From NCBI GenBank assembly GCA_029863645.1, contig JAOTVA010000015.1:1-42769 (forward strand): a stretch of 42,769 nt of DNA, in the 5' to 3' direction. Below the pieces are notes generated by a model. The model was given only the letters and a program-made list of their open reading frames with translations. It was not told the origin of the DNA and searched no databases. This stretch comes from Gemmatimonadota bacterium (GTDB lineage: Bacteria > Gemmatimonadota > Gemmatimonadetes > Longimicrobiales > Gaopeijiaceae). This document shows, piece by piece, positions 17,723 to 25,446 of this stretch. The stretch's first letter is position 1, and each line of letters starts with the position of its first letter. The position numbers were made by a program, and so were the translations under genes.

Positions 17723-17761
17723 AAAAAACGAGCCCCGCGGCTTGGGTCGCCGCCGGGCTCG
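17723..17761 (-). terminator. Strong terminator of the cold-shock gene
   Basis: On the minus strand CGAGCCC-G-GCGGC, loop GACCCAA, GCCGC-G-GGGCTCG, then six T. The stem has 12 pairs with one symmetric G/G mismatch. It separates csp from polA. Confidence 0.9.
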
Positions 17762-17784
17762 TGAGTGACCTCCGAAGGAGGGGG

Positions 17785-17982
17785 TCAGGCCTTCACTACA
17801 TTGGTGGCTTGACGGCCCCGATCGGATTCTCGGACCTCGAACTCTACCGTTTCACCCTCGGCGAGCGTTCGAAAGCCCTCGGTCTGGATTGCGGTGAAGT
17901 GCACGAACAGGTCCTCGCCTTCAGGCGGGTGAATGAACCCGTAGCCCTTCGAGTCGTTGAACCACTTCACGGTCCCCTTCAT
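17785..17982 (-). CDS. Cold-shock-domain protein (CspA family)
   Basis: 65 aa, one cold-shock domain: [17 protein letters not shown] (RNP1, KGYGFI), DLFVHFTAI (RNP2), then EGETVEFEV and [10 protein letters not shown]. Binds single-stranded RNA/DNA and melts secondary structure; the major family members work as RNA chaperones. The ATG at 17982 is chosen because GGAGGG lies eight bases upstream and the protein then begins exactly at the domain; a GTG at 17997 would add five residues. Single-gene unit with its own predicted promoter and terminator. Confidence 0.97.
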   Translation of the reverse strand: MKGTVKWFNDSKGYGFIHPPEGEDLFVHFTAIQTEGFRTLAEGETVEFEVRESDRGRQATNVVKA

Positions 17983-18066
17983 GCTGCTCCCTCCCACTGT
18001 GGGTAAGCAGGTCCACGCTCACGTGGCACTCGTTTCACTTTAGAACGCACATCGGGACGCGCGCAA
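17983..18066 (-). promoter_or_regulatory. Putative csp promoter and structured 5' leader
   Basis: On the minus strand TTGCGC (18061-18066), an 18-base spacer and TAAAGT (18037-18042). The leader of about 48 bases contains a CCACG-N4-CGTGG hairpin (18013-18026) and a CCCA-CAG-TGGG dyad touching the GGAGGG ribosome-binding site. Temperature-dependent folding is a plausible but untested reading. Confidence 0.4.
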
Positions 18067-18080
18067 GCGTCCAGCGACCC

Positions 18081-20396
18081 TTAATCGTCTCCGTACAAGA
18101 CACGATAGAGACCCAGATTGCGGCGCACGCTCTTCACATAGCCGCGTGTCTCGTCGAACGGGATGCGCTCTGTGAACCGCAGCGGATCGGACGCCTCCGG
18201 GAACGCGCGCCACCGGTTCGCGCGGGTGGGGCCAGCATTGTAGGCCGACAGGACGAGGGGTAGATCGTTGTCGTAGCGGGCGCTCATGTCGACGAAGAAG
18301 GCTGCCCCCAAGTGGAGGTTCACTTCGGGTCGGGTGAGAGAACCATCCGTGAAGGGGCTCGGTCCATGCCTGCGGGCGAGCTGTGCACCCGTGGGAGGCA
18401 TCACCTGCATCAGGCCGATGGCGCCCGCCCGGCTCACGATATCGGACTTGAAGGCCGATTCCTGGCGGATGATGGCTGCCAAGATCAGCGGATCGATCCC
18501 CCACTCATTCGCTTCGCGACGCACCAGCTCACGGTAGGGAAACGGAAACGTGACACGGAGCAACTGGTGGTCCCAGGCACCCGACTGCTCGAGCAACGCC
18601 CAGCCGAGGTTGATTCCATCGATCGTCAGTCCTCGTTCGATGAGCGCCTCCGCGAGGCGGAGCGTGGGCGCCCGAGAACCCTCCCCAGCCCCCTTCATGG
18701 CCGCGATCTCCGCTACCACGCCGCGCTCGAGGCCGGCCACCGTCAGCGCGTCGAGCCGGGCGAGCCCGGCCGTGAGCCACATCGGCTCTTCGGGAGGCTC
18801 GCCGGCCGGGACGTCGACCTCATAGGGGACACCCAACAGGTCGGCCGCTACGACCGCGTAGTACTCGACGGGCTGCTCGCGCATGGCGCGGCCCAAGTGA
18901 ACCCGGGCAGCCGCACTGTCACCGAGCTCCAGACGCGTCCGGCCCGCCCAGTACGCCGCCTCCTGCCAACGACGTCCGTTCGGAAAGTCCGTTAGATAGG
19001 CCTCGAAGACCTCCGCTGCGTCACGCGGATTGTCCCGGCGCAGGTGGATCTGTCCGGAGCGCATGCGGGACTCCCCGGCGCGCGCCGATGTACGGGCATT
19101 CTCTGCGATGGATGCATATCGCGTCAGCGCGAGGTCGAACTGGCCCCGTCCCTCGGCGCCGTTCGCTTCGCCCCACACGATCTCGACGGCCTCCGAGCTG
19201 CCCGGATACTCCTCGACCAGCCAGCCTCGGAGCGTCCTGACCTCGGTATCCAAGCCCTGCCTGGACCGCAGGCCGCGCCACACATCCAGGTTGCGGGCCC
19301 CGATCCGTTCGTCGACGGTCGTCTCGCGGATCGCCCTGAACTCTTCTAGGGCCTCCTCCTGACGCTGCCCCACGGTCGACATGATGCGCGCCCGTTCGAG
19401 ACGTGCCCACTCGGGAAGGTCGGCCCCCTCCTCGCTCGCGAGGACCACCGCCCGGTCGTATCCCCGTAGAGCACGCCTGCCGTCACCCGCCCGATCCAGT
19501 ACGCGAGCCACGTCCAAGGTGAACTCGAAGTCGAAACCGCCCATGTCGGACAAGGCCTCGGCGGCCCTCGTGCGTGAGCTCCCGCCTGCGTCGCGGAATC
19601 CCTCCAGGAGGAGCGTCCGACTCTCCAACGAGTCTCCTGACGCGAGCAGAAGACGCCCCAGCTCGACGGCGACTTCACCGCGCCTGGCTCCCTCGGTACG
19701 CTCAAACAGTCCGCGGTAGGCGGCTGCGGCTCCAAGGGAGTCACCCGCTGCAACTGATGCGTCCGGTTCGGCTCGCCACACCGATTGGGCTGCGCGCGGA
19801 TCGGATATATGAGCGAGAAGTGATCGTATCCCCGCCACGTCACCACCGTCCACAGCATCGAGCACGAGCTCGACAGCAAGCCAGCTACGCACAGATGCGG
19901 ACGCCGTGAGCGCCGACAACTCACTGATGGCACTCGCAGTCTCACCGGCCCTCCACAGCATGCGCGCGTGCCTGGCCCGCGCGGCTTCGCGCTCGATGGT
20001 GGTGCCGTCCGTGCGGGAGAGGTAGCGGGCGTAGGCGTCAGCTGCGGGAATCCAATCGCCTTGGTGCTCGAGCGCCCGTCCCAGGAGGTACAGCCCGGCA
20101 CCTCCGTCCTGCTCGTCCAGCCACTCGGCGCCCTGAAGGAGCACGGCGACGGCCGGCCAGTCCTCCCACCCCGCCTCGGCCTTCGCCAGGAGCAGCACGT
20201 CGGCCGGAGCGCCTTCAGCCGCGCCTTCAGCACGCAAGACCCTGGAGGCGTGCCAGTACCGGCCGGCTGCCAGCTCGGCCAGCGCGCTATCCGATGGAAC
20301 GAAGGCTCGACCTGAATGCGGCTGGTGCTCCACGCGCGCAGACGTGCCAAACAGTACCAGGAGGACAGCCAAAGTCACGTAGATGCGCACGGTCAT
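18081..20396 (-). CDS. Soluble lytic transglycosylase-like protein (Slt70 type)
   Basis: 771 aa. N-terminal signal sequence (hydrophobic residues 5-20). Residues about 30-600 are alpha-helical, Ala/Leu/Glu-rich repeats of TPR-like type, as in the ring-shaped U domain of Slt70. The C-terminal SLT domain begins near 627 with catalytic Glu646 in IIRQESAF, followed by GAIGLMQVMPPTG and LSAYNAGPTRANRW. It should cleave peptidoglycan strands to 1,6-anhydro-MurNAc products in the periplasm. The ATG at 20396 lies six bases after TATAGT (minus strand), and the exbB terminator lies just upstream, so it is probably transcribed separately. Confidence 0.92.
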   Translation of the reverse strand: MTVRIYVTLAVLLVLFGTSARVEHQPHSGRAFVPSDSALAELAAGRYWHASRVLRAEGAAEGAPADVLLLAKAEAGWEDWPAVAVLLQGAEWLDEQDGGAGLYLLGRALEHQGDWIPAADAYARYLSRTDGTTIEREAARARHARMLWRAGETASAISELSALTASASVRSWLAVELVLDAVDGGDVAGIRSLLAHISDPRAAQSVWRAEPDASVAAGDSLGAAAAYRGLFERTEGARRGEVAVELGRLLLASGDSLESRTLLLEGFRDAGGSSRTRAAEALSDMGGFDFEFTLDVARVLDRAGDGRRALRGYDRAVVLASEEGADLPEWARLERARIMSTVGQRQEEALEEFRAIRETTVDERIGARNLDVWRGLRSRQGLDTEVRTLRGWLVEEYPGSSEAVEIVWGEANGAEGRGQFDLALTRYASIAENARTSARAGESRMRSGQIHLRRDNPRDAAEVFEAYLTDFPNGRRWQEAAYWAGRTRLELGDSAAARVHLGRAMREQPVEYYAVVAADLLGVPYEVDVPAGEPPEEPMWLTAGLARLDALTVAGLERGVVAEIAAMKGAGEGSRAPTLRLAEALIERGLTIDGINLGWALLEQSGAWDHQLLRVTFPFPYRELVRREANEWGIDPLILAAIIRQESAFKSDIVSRAGAIGLMQVMPPTGAQLARRHGPSPFTDGSLTRPEVNLHLGAAFFVDMSARYDNDLPLVLSAYNAGPTRANRWRAFPEASDPLRFTERIPFDETRGYVKSVRRNLGLYRVLYGDD

Positions 20397-20402
20397 GACC
20401 TG

Positions 20403-20408
20403 ACTATA
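20403..20408 (-). promoter_or_regulatory. Possible -10 element of the transglycosylase gene
   Basis: TATAGT on the minus strand, exactly six bases before the ATG at 20396, which would make a nearly leaderless mRNA. No good -35 hexamer is present at 16-18 bases. GAGGG overlapping upstream could instead act as a ribosome-binding site for a longer transcript. Confidence 0.3.
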
Positions 20409-20421
20409 CCCTCGCTATGAG

Positions 20422-20448
20422 AAAAGGCCACCCCATGTCGGGGTGGCC
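20422..20448 (-). terminator. Terminator of the exbB/tolQ-like gene
   Basis: Perfect nine-base stem GGCCACCCC / GGGGTGGCC with loop of five and TTTTCTC following on the minus strand. Confidence 0.88.
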
Positions 20449-20476
20449 TCTTCGCCATGCAGAAAGTCTGCCAAGG

Positions 20477-21172
20477 TCAGCCAGAGCGACCCGTCTCGAT
20501 CGCGTGGAGCGTGTCGACCATCTTCTGAGCCGACTCTTCCATGTCGATGACCAGGCTGTCGATCTTCGCCACGAAGTAGTTGTGCCCGATCGACACCGGA
20601 ATAGCGATCATGAGTCCCGCCGCGGTCGTCAGCAGCGCGACCTTGATGCCGCCAGCGACCAGCGTCGCCTCCACTTCGCCCGCAGCCTCGATGGACTGGA
20701 AGGCGAGAATCATGCCGATCACGGTCCCGAGGAAGCCGAGCAGCGGCGCGATGTTGGTCAACGTCGCGAGGACCACGAGCCAACTCTCGAGCTTACTCAT
20801 CTCGATGAGGCCCTGATTCTCGATCGCCTTCATTACGCGCTCGGTGCCCTCATCGTGACGCTCGAGGCCGGCATTGAGGATGTTCGCCGCCGGCGAGTCC
20901 GTGTCGCGCGTGAGCTCGAGGGCCTCTTTGATCCGCTGCTGCGTGAGAAGCTCGTCGACGTCCTTGAGGATCTTGCGAGTCTTCGCCGACTTCGCGGTCA
21001 GGGAGACGAACTTCAGAACGATGACGATGAGGCCGAGCACGAGGCAGAACGCCAGCGGATACCGCATGAAGCCCGTCGCATCCCAGTTCGTCCGGAGCTG
21101 CTCCTGAAAAGTGAGCTCGGGAGCATCCACGCCCGGGATCTGAAGAAGCAGAGCGTAAAGGTGCATCGCCAA
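20477..21172 (-). CDS. MotA/TolQ/ExbB proton-channel family protein
   Basis: 231 aa with three membrane segments (about 34-56, 130-152, 170-195). The conserved TolQ/ExbB block is present: IENQGLIEMSKLESWLVVLA, then TNIAPLLGFLGTVIGMILAF and GGIKVALLTTAAGLMIAIP. Forms proton channels that energise outer-membrane processes through an ExbD/TolR partner. No ExbD/TolR, TolA, TonB or MotB gene is in the window; both sides are closed by terminators, so it is a single-gene unit and the partner must be elsewhere. Start: TTG at 21172 has GGAGG six bases upstream; an ATG two codons later at 21166 has the same site at 12 bases. Confidence 0.92.
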   Translation of the reverse strand: MAMHLYALLLQIPGVDAPELTFQEQLRTNWDATGFMRYPLAFCLVLGLIVIVLKFVSLTAKSAKTRKILKDVDELLTQQRIKEALELTRDTDSPAANILNAGLERHDEGTERVMKAIENQGLIEMSKLESWLVVLATLTNIAPLLGFLGTVIGMILAFQSIEAAGEVEATLVAGGIKVALLTTAAGLMIAIPVSIGHNYFVAKIDSLVIDMEESAQKMVDTLHAIETGRSG

Positions 21173-21214
21173 GGGGGACCTCCCGCGAAAGTTCTAGGTT
21201 TTTTCGTGACAGAA

Positions 21215-21244
21215 GCCCTTCGGCGGCGGCAACCGCAGAAGGGC
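21215..21244 (-). terminator. Terminator at the end of the opp operon
   Basis: GCCCTTC-T-GCGG, loop TTGCCG, CCGC-C-GAAGGGC on the minus strand: an 11-pair stem with one T/C mismatch. The T-run behind it is poor. It follows the oppF stop by 44 bases. Confidence 0.6.
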
Positions 21245-21288
21245 GTGTAGGTGCGAGGGACGCAACATGCGGGCGGCCTCCAAGGGTG

Positions 21289-22299
21289 TCAAGTGCTGGT
21301 TTCGACCCCGGATGGCTGGTAATGGCACGCCGCCAAATGCCCCCCGGGATCGCCCTCCAGGAGCGGTCGCACGCTTCCGCACACATCGTCCTTGGCCGGA
21401 TGGGGGCACCTCGGGTGAAAAGGGCACCCCATCGGCGGGTCTACCGCGCTCGGGACGTCTCCTTGGAGGACGATCCTCTCTCGTTGTTCGCGCCCGACCG
21501 GGTCGGGCCGAGGCACGGCGGAAAGCAGCGCTCGCGTGTAAGGATGACGTGGCTCACGGTAGAGGTTGGCCGCATCGGCAATCTCGACGATGCGCCCCAA
21601 ATACATGACGGCCACGCGGTCGCTCACGTGCTCGACCAGAGCGAGATCGTGTGCGATAAACAGATACGTGAGTCCGAGCTCCGCCTGGAGATCCTCGAGA
21701 AGGTTCACCACCTGAGCTTGGACGGAGACGTCCAGGGCGCTTACCGGCTCGTCGAGGACGAGGAATTCTGGCTCGACGGACAGGGCCCGCGCGACGCCGA
21801 GCCGCTGGCGCTGCCCTCCGCTGAACTCGTGCGGGTATCGGTCGATGTGCTCGGGCCTGAGCCCCACAAGCTCGAGGAGCTCTACAGCCCGGTCGCGACG
21901 GTTCGCGCCGCCGAGTCCGTGGACCTCGAGGACCTCCTCGAGCATGGCGCCGACCGAGAGCCGGGGGTTGAGCGAGCCGAACGGGTCCTGGAAGACGAAC
22001 TGAGCGCGGCGGCGGAAGGCCCTCAAGCTCTCGCGGTCGAGGGCGCGCACATCCATCCCGTCGTAGTGCACTTCTCCGGCGGTGGGCTCCAGGAGCCGGA
22101 GGACCGCTCTGCCCGTCGTCGACTTCCCGCACCCCGACTCCCCCACCAGCCCCAGCGTCTCCCCCCGCCAGATGGCGAAGTCGACACCGTCGACGGCCTT
22201 CACGTGCCGGACCGCCCGTCCGAGCATGCCCTGGCCCAGCGGGAAGTGCTTCTCCAGGCCGCGGACGCTGAGCAGCGGCGGTAGGCTTCGGTCGATCAA
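21289..22299 (-). CDS. oppF: Oligopeptide ABC transporter ATP-binding protein, OppF/DppF type
   Basis: 336 aa. Walker [11 protein letters not shown]-loop [14 protein letters not shown], signature [15 protein letters not shown], Walker B FLVLDEP, H-loop IAHDL, and the C-terminal oligo_HPY extension with [13 protein letters not shown], whose cysteines in OppD/F-type subunits often bind an Fe-S cluster. Partner of OppD; the pair powers import of peptides or other solutes. The start is TTG at 22299: it overlaps the oppD stop as TTGA and has GGGAG seven bases upstream. The ATG at 22338 would overlap oppD by 43 bases and is less likely. Last gene of the operon. Confidence 0.93.
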   Translation of the reverse strand: MIDRSLPPLLSVRGLEKHFPLGQGMLGRAVRHVKAVDGVDFAIWRGETLGLVGESGCGKSTTGRAVLRLLEPTAGEVHYDGMDVRALDRESLRAFRRRAQFVFQDPFGSLNPRLSVGAMLEEVLEVHGLGGANRRDRAVELLELVGLRPEHIDRYPHEFSGGQRQRLGVARALSVEPEFLVLDEPVSALDVSVQAQVVNLLEDLQAELGLTYLFIAHDLALVEHVSDRVAVMYLGRIVEIADAANLYREPRHPYTRALLSAVPRPDPVGREQRERIVLQGDVPSAVDPPMGCPFHPRCPHPAKDDVCGSVRPLLEGDPGGHLAACHYQPSGVETST

Positions 22300-23306
22300 G
22301 TCGCCGCTCCCGTCGCGACCAGCGAAGGTGCCCTCCAACAGCGGGCGGTTCTGCCCTCCTCGCCCAACTCGACGAGATCCTGCGGGAGCTCACAACCTTC
22401 CGTGGCCAGCGGGCAGCGGGCCCTGAAGCGACATCCGGTCGGCCAATCGATCGGGTTGGGCACCGTGCCCGGAATCGAATCGAGTCTCTTCCCGGGATCC
22501 TCCACCGACGGAAGGGAGTCCAGCAGGCCCCTCGTATAGGGGTGGGCGGGCTCGCCGAAGATGTCGTAGACGGTACCGGTCTCGACGATCTGCCCCGCGT
22601 ACATGACCACCACGCGGTCGCATACCTCCGCCACGACTCCGAGGTCATGCGTGATGAGCAACACCGCCATGCCGAACTTCCCTCGCAGCTCGGCGAGCAG
22701 CTCCAATATCTGCGCCTGCACCGTCACGTCGAGCGCGGTGGTGGGCTCGTCGGCAATGAGGAGGCTCGGCTCGCACGACAGAGCCATCGCGATCATGACT
22801 CGCTGGCGCATCCCGCCGGACAGCTGATGCGGGTACTCGTCGACGCGTCGCTCCGGCTCCGAGAGGCCGACCTCGGCAAGCAGGCGGACGGCCTCGGCGC
22901 GAGCCGCCTTCCGGTCCATGCCTCGGTGCAGGCGCAGCGACTCGGCAATCTGGCCCCCAATCTTGTAGACCGGGTTGAGCGAGCTCATCGGCTCCTGGAA
23001 GATCATCGAAATCTCGTTGCCCCGTAGCGCGCGCATGCGACGTTCCCCTGAGCCGATCAGCTCTTCGCCACGGAGACGGACCGAGCTTCCCTCCATGACG
23101 CGCGCGGGGGGCTGCGGCAGGAGGCCGAGAACGGAAAGCGACGTCACCGTCTTGCCGCATCCCGACTCACCGACGATGCCCAACGTCTCGCCCGCGCGGA
23201 CATCGAACGAGACGCCGTCCACCGCTTTGGCTACACCCTGATCCGTGAAGAACCAGGTGCGCAGGTCGCGAACCGACAGAAGGGCCGGGGCGGACTCGGC
23301 GCTCAC
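22296..23306 (-). CDS. oppD: Oligopeptide ABC transporter ATP-binding protein, OppD/DppD type
   Basis: 336 aa from GTG at 23306. Walker [10 protein letters not shown]-loop [14 protein letters not shown], signature [15 protein letters not shown], Walker B LLIADEP, H-loop ITHDLGVV, and a C-terminal extension [17 protein letters not shown] with conserved cysteines. The start overlaps the oppC stop as GTGA and has GAGG eight bases upstream; the longer open frame upstream lies inside oppC and has no family similarity. Works with OppF as a heterodimeric ATPase on the inner face of the OppBC channel. Confidence 0.93.
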   Translation of the reverse strand: MSAESAPALLSVRDLRTWFFTDQGVAKAVDGVSFDVRAGETLGIVGESGCGKTVTSLSVLGLLPQPPARVMEGSSVRLRGEELIGSGERRMRALRGNEISMIFQEPMSSLNPVYKIGGQIAESLRLHRGMDRKAARAEAVRLLAEVGLSEPERRVDEYPHQLSGGMRQRVMIAMALSCEPSLLIADEPTTALDVTVQAQILELLAELRGKFGMAVLLITHDLGVVAEVCDRVVVMYAGQIVETGTVYDIFGEPAHPYTRGLLDSLPSVEDPGKRLDSIPGTVPNPIDWPTGCRFRARCPLATEGCELPQDLVELGEEGRTARCWRAPSLVATGAAT

Positions 23307-24460
23307 GAACGGAGCCTCGGGTCCAATGCGTCGCGGAGCCCGTCGCCGACGAGGTTGAATGACAGGACCGTGAAGACGATGGCCAGGCCGGGGAAGGTGG
23401 AAAGCCACCACGCGTTGAGCAGGACGTTGCGACCGTCGGCGACCATCGTGCCCCAGGAGGGCGTGGGCGGCTGCACGCCCAAGCCCAGAAAGGAGAGCCC
23501 GGCCTCCAACACGATCGTGTTTCCGATGCCGAGCGTCGCTGCGACGATGACCGGCCCGAGCGCGTTGGGAATCAGGTGTCGAAGGATGATGCGCGTCTTG
23601 GAGAAGCCGAGCGCTGTGGCGGCCTGCACGAACTCACGCTCACGCAAGCTCAGGACCTCACCCCGCACGATACGCGCAGTACCAGGCCAGAGCGTCAGCC
23701 CCAATACCGCGGTGATCAAGAAGATGGAGGGCTCGAAGAGCGCGATGATCGTGATGAGGAGTACGAGGCGAGGAAACGAGATCACCATGTCGACGAAGCG
23801 CATGATGACGCCGTCCACGATGCCGCCGAGGAAGCCCGCGATCGCACCGAGCAGCGTCCCGATGGTCACGCTGATGCTCACTGCGACGAACCCGATGAGC
23901 AGCGAGATGCGTGCGCCGTAGAGCAGGCGCGACAGGACGTCGCGAGCGAACTGGTCGGTGCCGAGTGGGTGCGCGGCGGACGCGCTCACGTATCGCTCCC
24001 TAAGCAGATCGCCCTGGAAGGCCGGATCGTACGGCGCGACCAGCGGCGTCAGAAGGGCGATCACATAAAGTCCCACGATCACCAACAGGCCCGCTACCGC
24101 GGTGCGGTTCTTCGAGAAGGCCCGCACGGCCAGCTCCCACACGCTCACTCCTACACGCTTCACCTCGTGCGCCGCCGCCACGTCGCGCCATGACCACAGC
24201 CAGGCGGTCGACAGCCCGACGACGAGCGTGCCTACGGCAAGCTGCTCGTCCCAGGCGCCGCCCAATGCAGAAGCCACCCTGCTGGGGCGAGCCACGACGA
24301 TCCAGAGGAGTCCCACCCAGGTGAGCAGTGCAGCGCTGCCCACCCCCCAACGTCCCGCCAGCAGCTGAGGGAGGCCCGGCAGGATCGCCGACAGCAGACG
24401 TCCGCCCCTCGAGGTCCCTTGATGGTGCTCGACGACGAGGCTCCCTACGTCGCTACTCAT
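23303..24460 (-). CDS. oppC: Oligopeptide ABC transporter permease OppC with extra N-terminal membrane domain
   Basis: 385 aa from the ATG at 24460, which overlaps the oppB stop by eight bases. Residues about 110-385 are a standard DppC/OppC permease: SKNRTAVAGLLVIVGLYV, HPLGTDQFARDVLSRLLYGAR, and the ATPase-coupling loop FVQAATALGFSKTRIILRHLIPN. The first 105 residues are extra: LLSAILPGLPQLLAGRWGVG followed by two hydrophobic segments and a short loop, a pattern like small ILPGLGQ-type membrane domains. Typical OppC proteins have about 300 residues. The function of the extension is unknown. Confidence 0.92.
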   Translation of the reverse strand: MSSDVGSLVVEHHQGTSRGGRLLSAILPGLPQLLAGRWGVGSAALLTWVGLLWIVVARPSRVASALGGAWDEQLAVGTLVVGLSTAWLWSWRDVAAAHEVKRVGVSVWELAVRAFSKNRTAVAGLLVIVGLYVIALLTPLVAPYDPAFQGDLLRERYVSASAAHPLGTDQFARDVLSRLLYGARISLLIGFVAVSISVTIGTLLGAIAGFLGGIVDGVIMRFVDMVISFPRLVLLITIIALFEPSIFLITAVLGLTLWPGTARIVRGEVLSLREREFVQAATALGFSKTRIILRHLIPNALGPVIVAATLGIGNTIVLEAGLSFLGLGVQPPTPSWGTMVADGRNVLLNAWWLSTFPGLAIVFTVLSFNLVGDGLRDALDPRLRS

Positions 24461-25439
24461 ACCGGATCCGCGGGTCGACGATGGCATACAGGACATCGGC
24501 GATGAGGTTGGCTACCACGACCATCGCGGCGAAGAAGAAGCTGCCCGCCATCACCAGGGGGTAGTCGCGGGTCAGGATCGCCTCATAGATCGTCCTGCCC
24601 ATTCCGGGCCACGCGAAGACGTATTCGATGAAGACCGTCCCGCTGAACAGCACTGGGATGTAGAGGCCGACCAGCGTGATGATTGGGATCAACGCGTTGC
24701 GGAGCGCGTGCTTGAAGACTACGACGCGCTCGGAGAGTCCCTTCGCGTGGGCAGTTCGGATGTAGTCCTGGCGGATCACTTCGAGCATGCTCCCTCGCAT
24801 GTAACGCGCTATTCCAGCGGTCAGAACAAGCGCGAGCGACAGGGTCGGCAGCACGAGATGCATGAAGCGGTCTCGCAGCTGAGCTCCGAAGGAGAGGAAC
24901 TCATAGTCAGTTGACACCATGCCCGACGCCGGAAACCAGATCGGCAACTCCCAGACGTTCCTGGCAAAGAGGCTCAAGGTCAGAATCAACATCAGAGCCA
25001 GCCAGAACGACGGCATGGAGTAGAAGAAGAGCAGCACGACGCTGAGGCCCGAATCGACCTTGGAGTACTGGCGCACGGCCTGGATCGTGCCCAGCAGAAC
25101 ACCCAAGACGAACGCCACGACGAGGGCGACGGCCGAGAGCACCAGGGTGTTCGGCACGAAGTCCCTGAGCACCGCAAGAACAGGACGCGAGTGGGAGAAG
25201 GAGTACCCGAAGTCCCCGGTGAGCATGGCGCCGAGCCACTTCACGTAGCGGATGTGCATCGGCTGGTCGAGGCCGAAGTTCGCCCTCATCTGCTCGATGA
25301 CTTCCTGATTCATGCCGGGTGCCAGGAAGCGGAGCGTCGGGTCACCCGGTGCGAGGTTGACCGCGAAGAAGACGATGGTCGCGATACCGATGACCAGCGG
25401 GATGGCGCCGAGCAACCGACGCGCGAGGTACTTTGTCAC
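24453..25439 (-). CDS. oppB: Oligopeptide ABC transporter permease OppB/DppB
   Basis: 328 aa, six membrane segments. N-terminus KYLARRLLGAIPLVIGIATIVFF, then LAPGDPT, and the coupling loop DYIRTAHAKGLSERVVVFKHALRNALIP with FIEYVFAWPGMGRTIYEA. Start is GTG at 25439, seven bases after the oppA stop. Forms the inner-membrane pore with OppC. Confidence 0.95.
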   Translation of the reverse strand: MTKYLARRLLGAIPLVIGIATIVFFAVNLAPGDPTLRFLAPGMNQEVIEQMRANFGLDQPMHIRYVKWLGAMLTGDFGYSFSHSRPVLAVLRDFVPNTLVLSAVALVVAFVLGVLLGTIQAVRQYSKVDSGLSVVLLFFYSMPSFWLALMLILTLSLFARNVWELPIWFPASGMVSTDYEFLSFGAQLRDRFMHLVLPTLSLALVLTAGIARYMRGSMLEVIRQDYIRTAHAKGLSERVVVFKHALRNALIPIITLVGLYIPVLFSGTVFIEYVFAWPGMGRTIYEAILTRDYPLVMAGSFFFAAMVVVANLIADVLYAIVDPRIRYE

Positions 25440-25446
25440 CGCTTAC

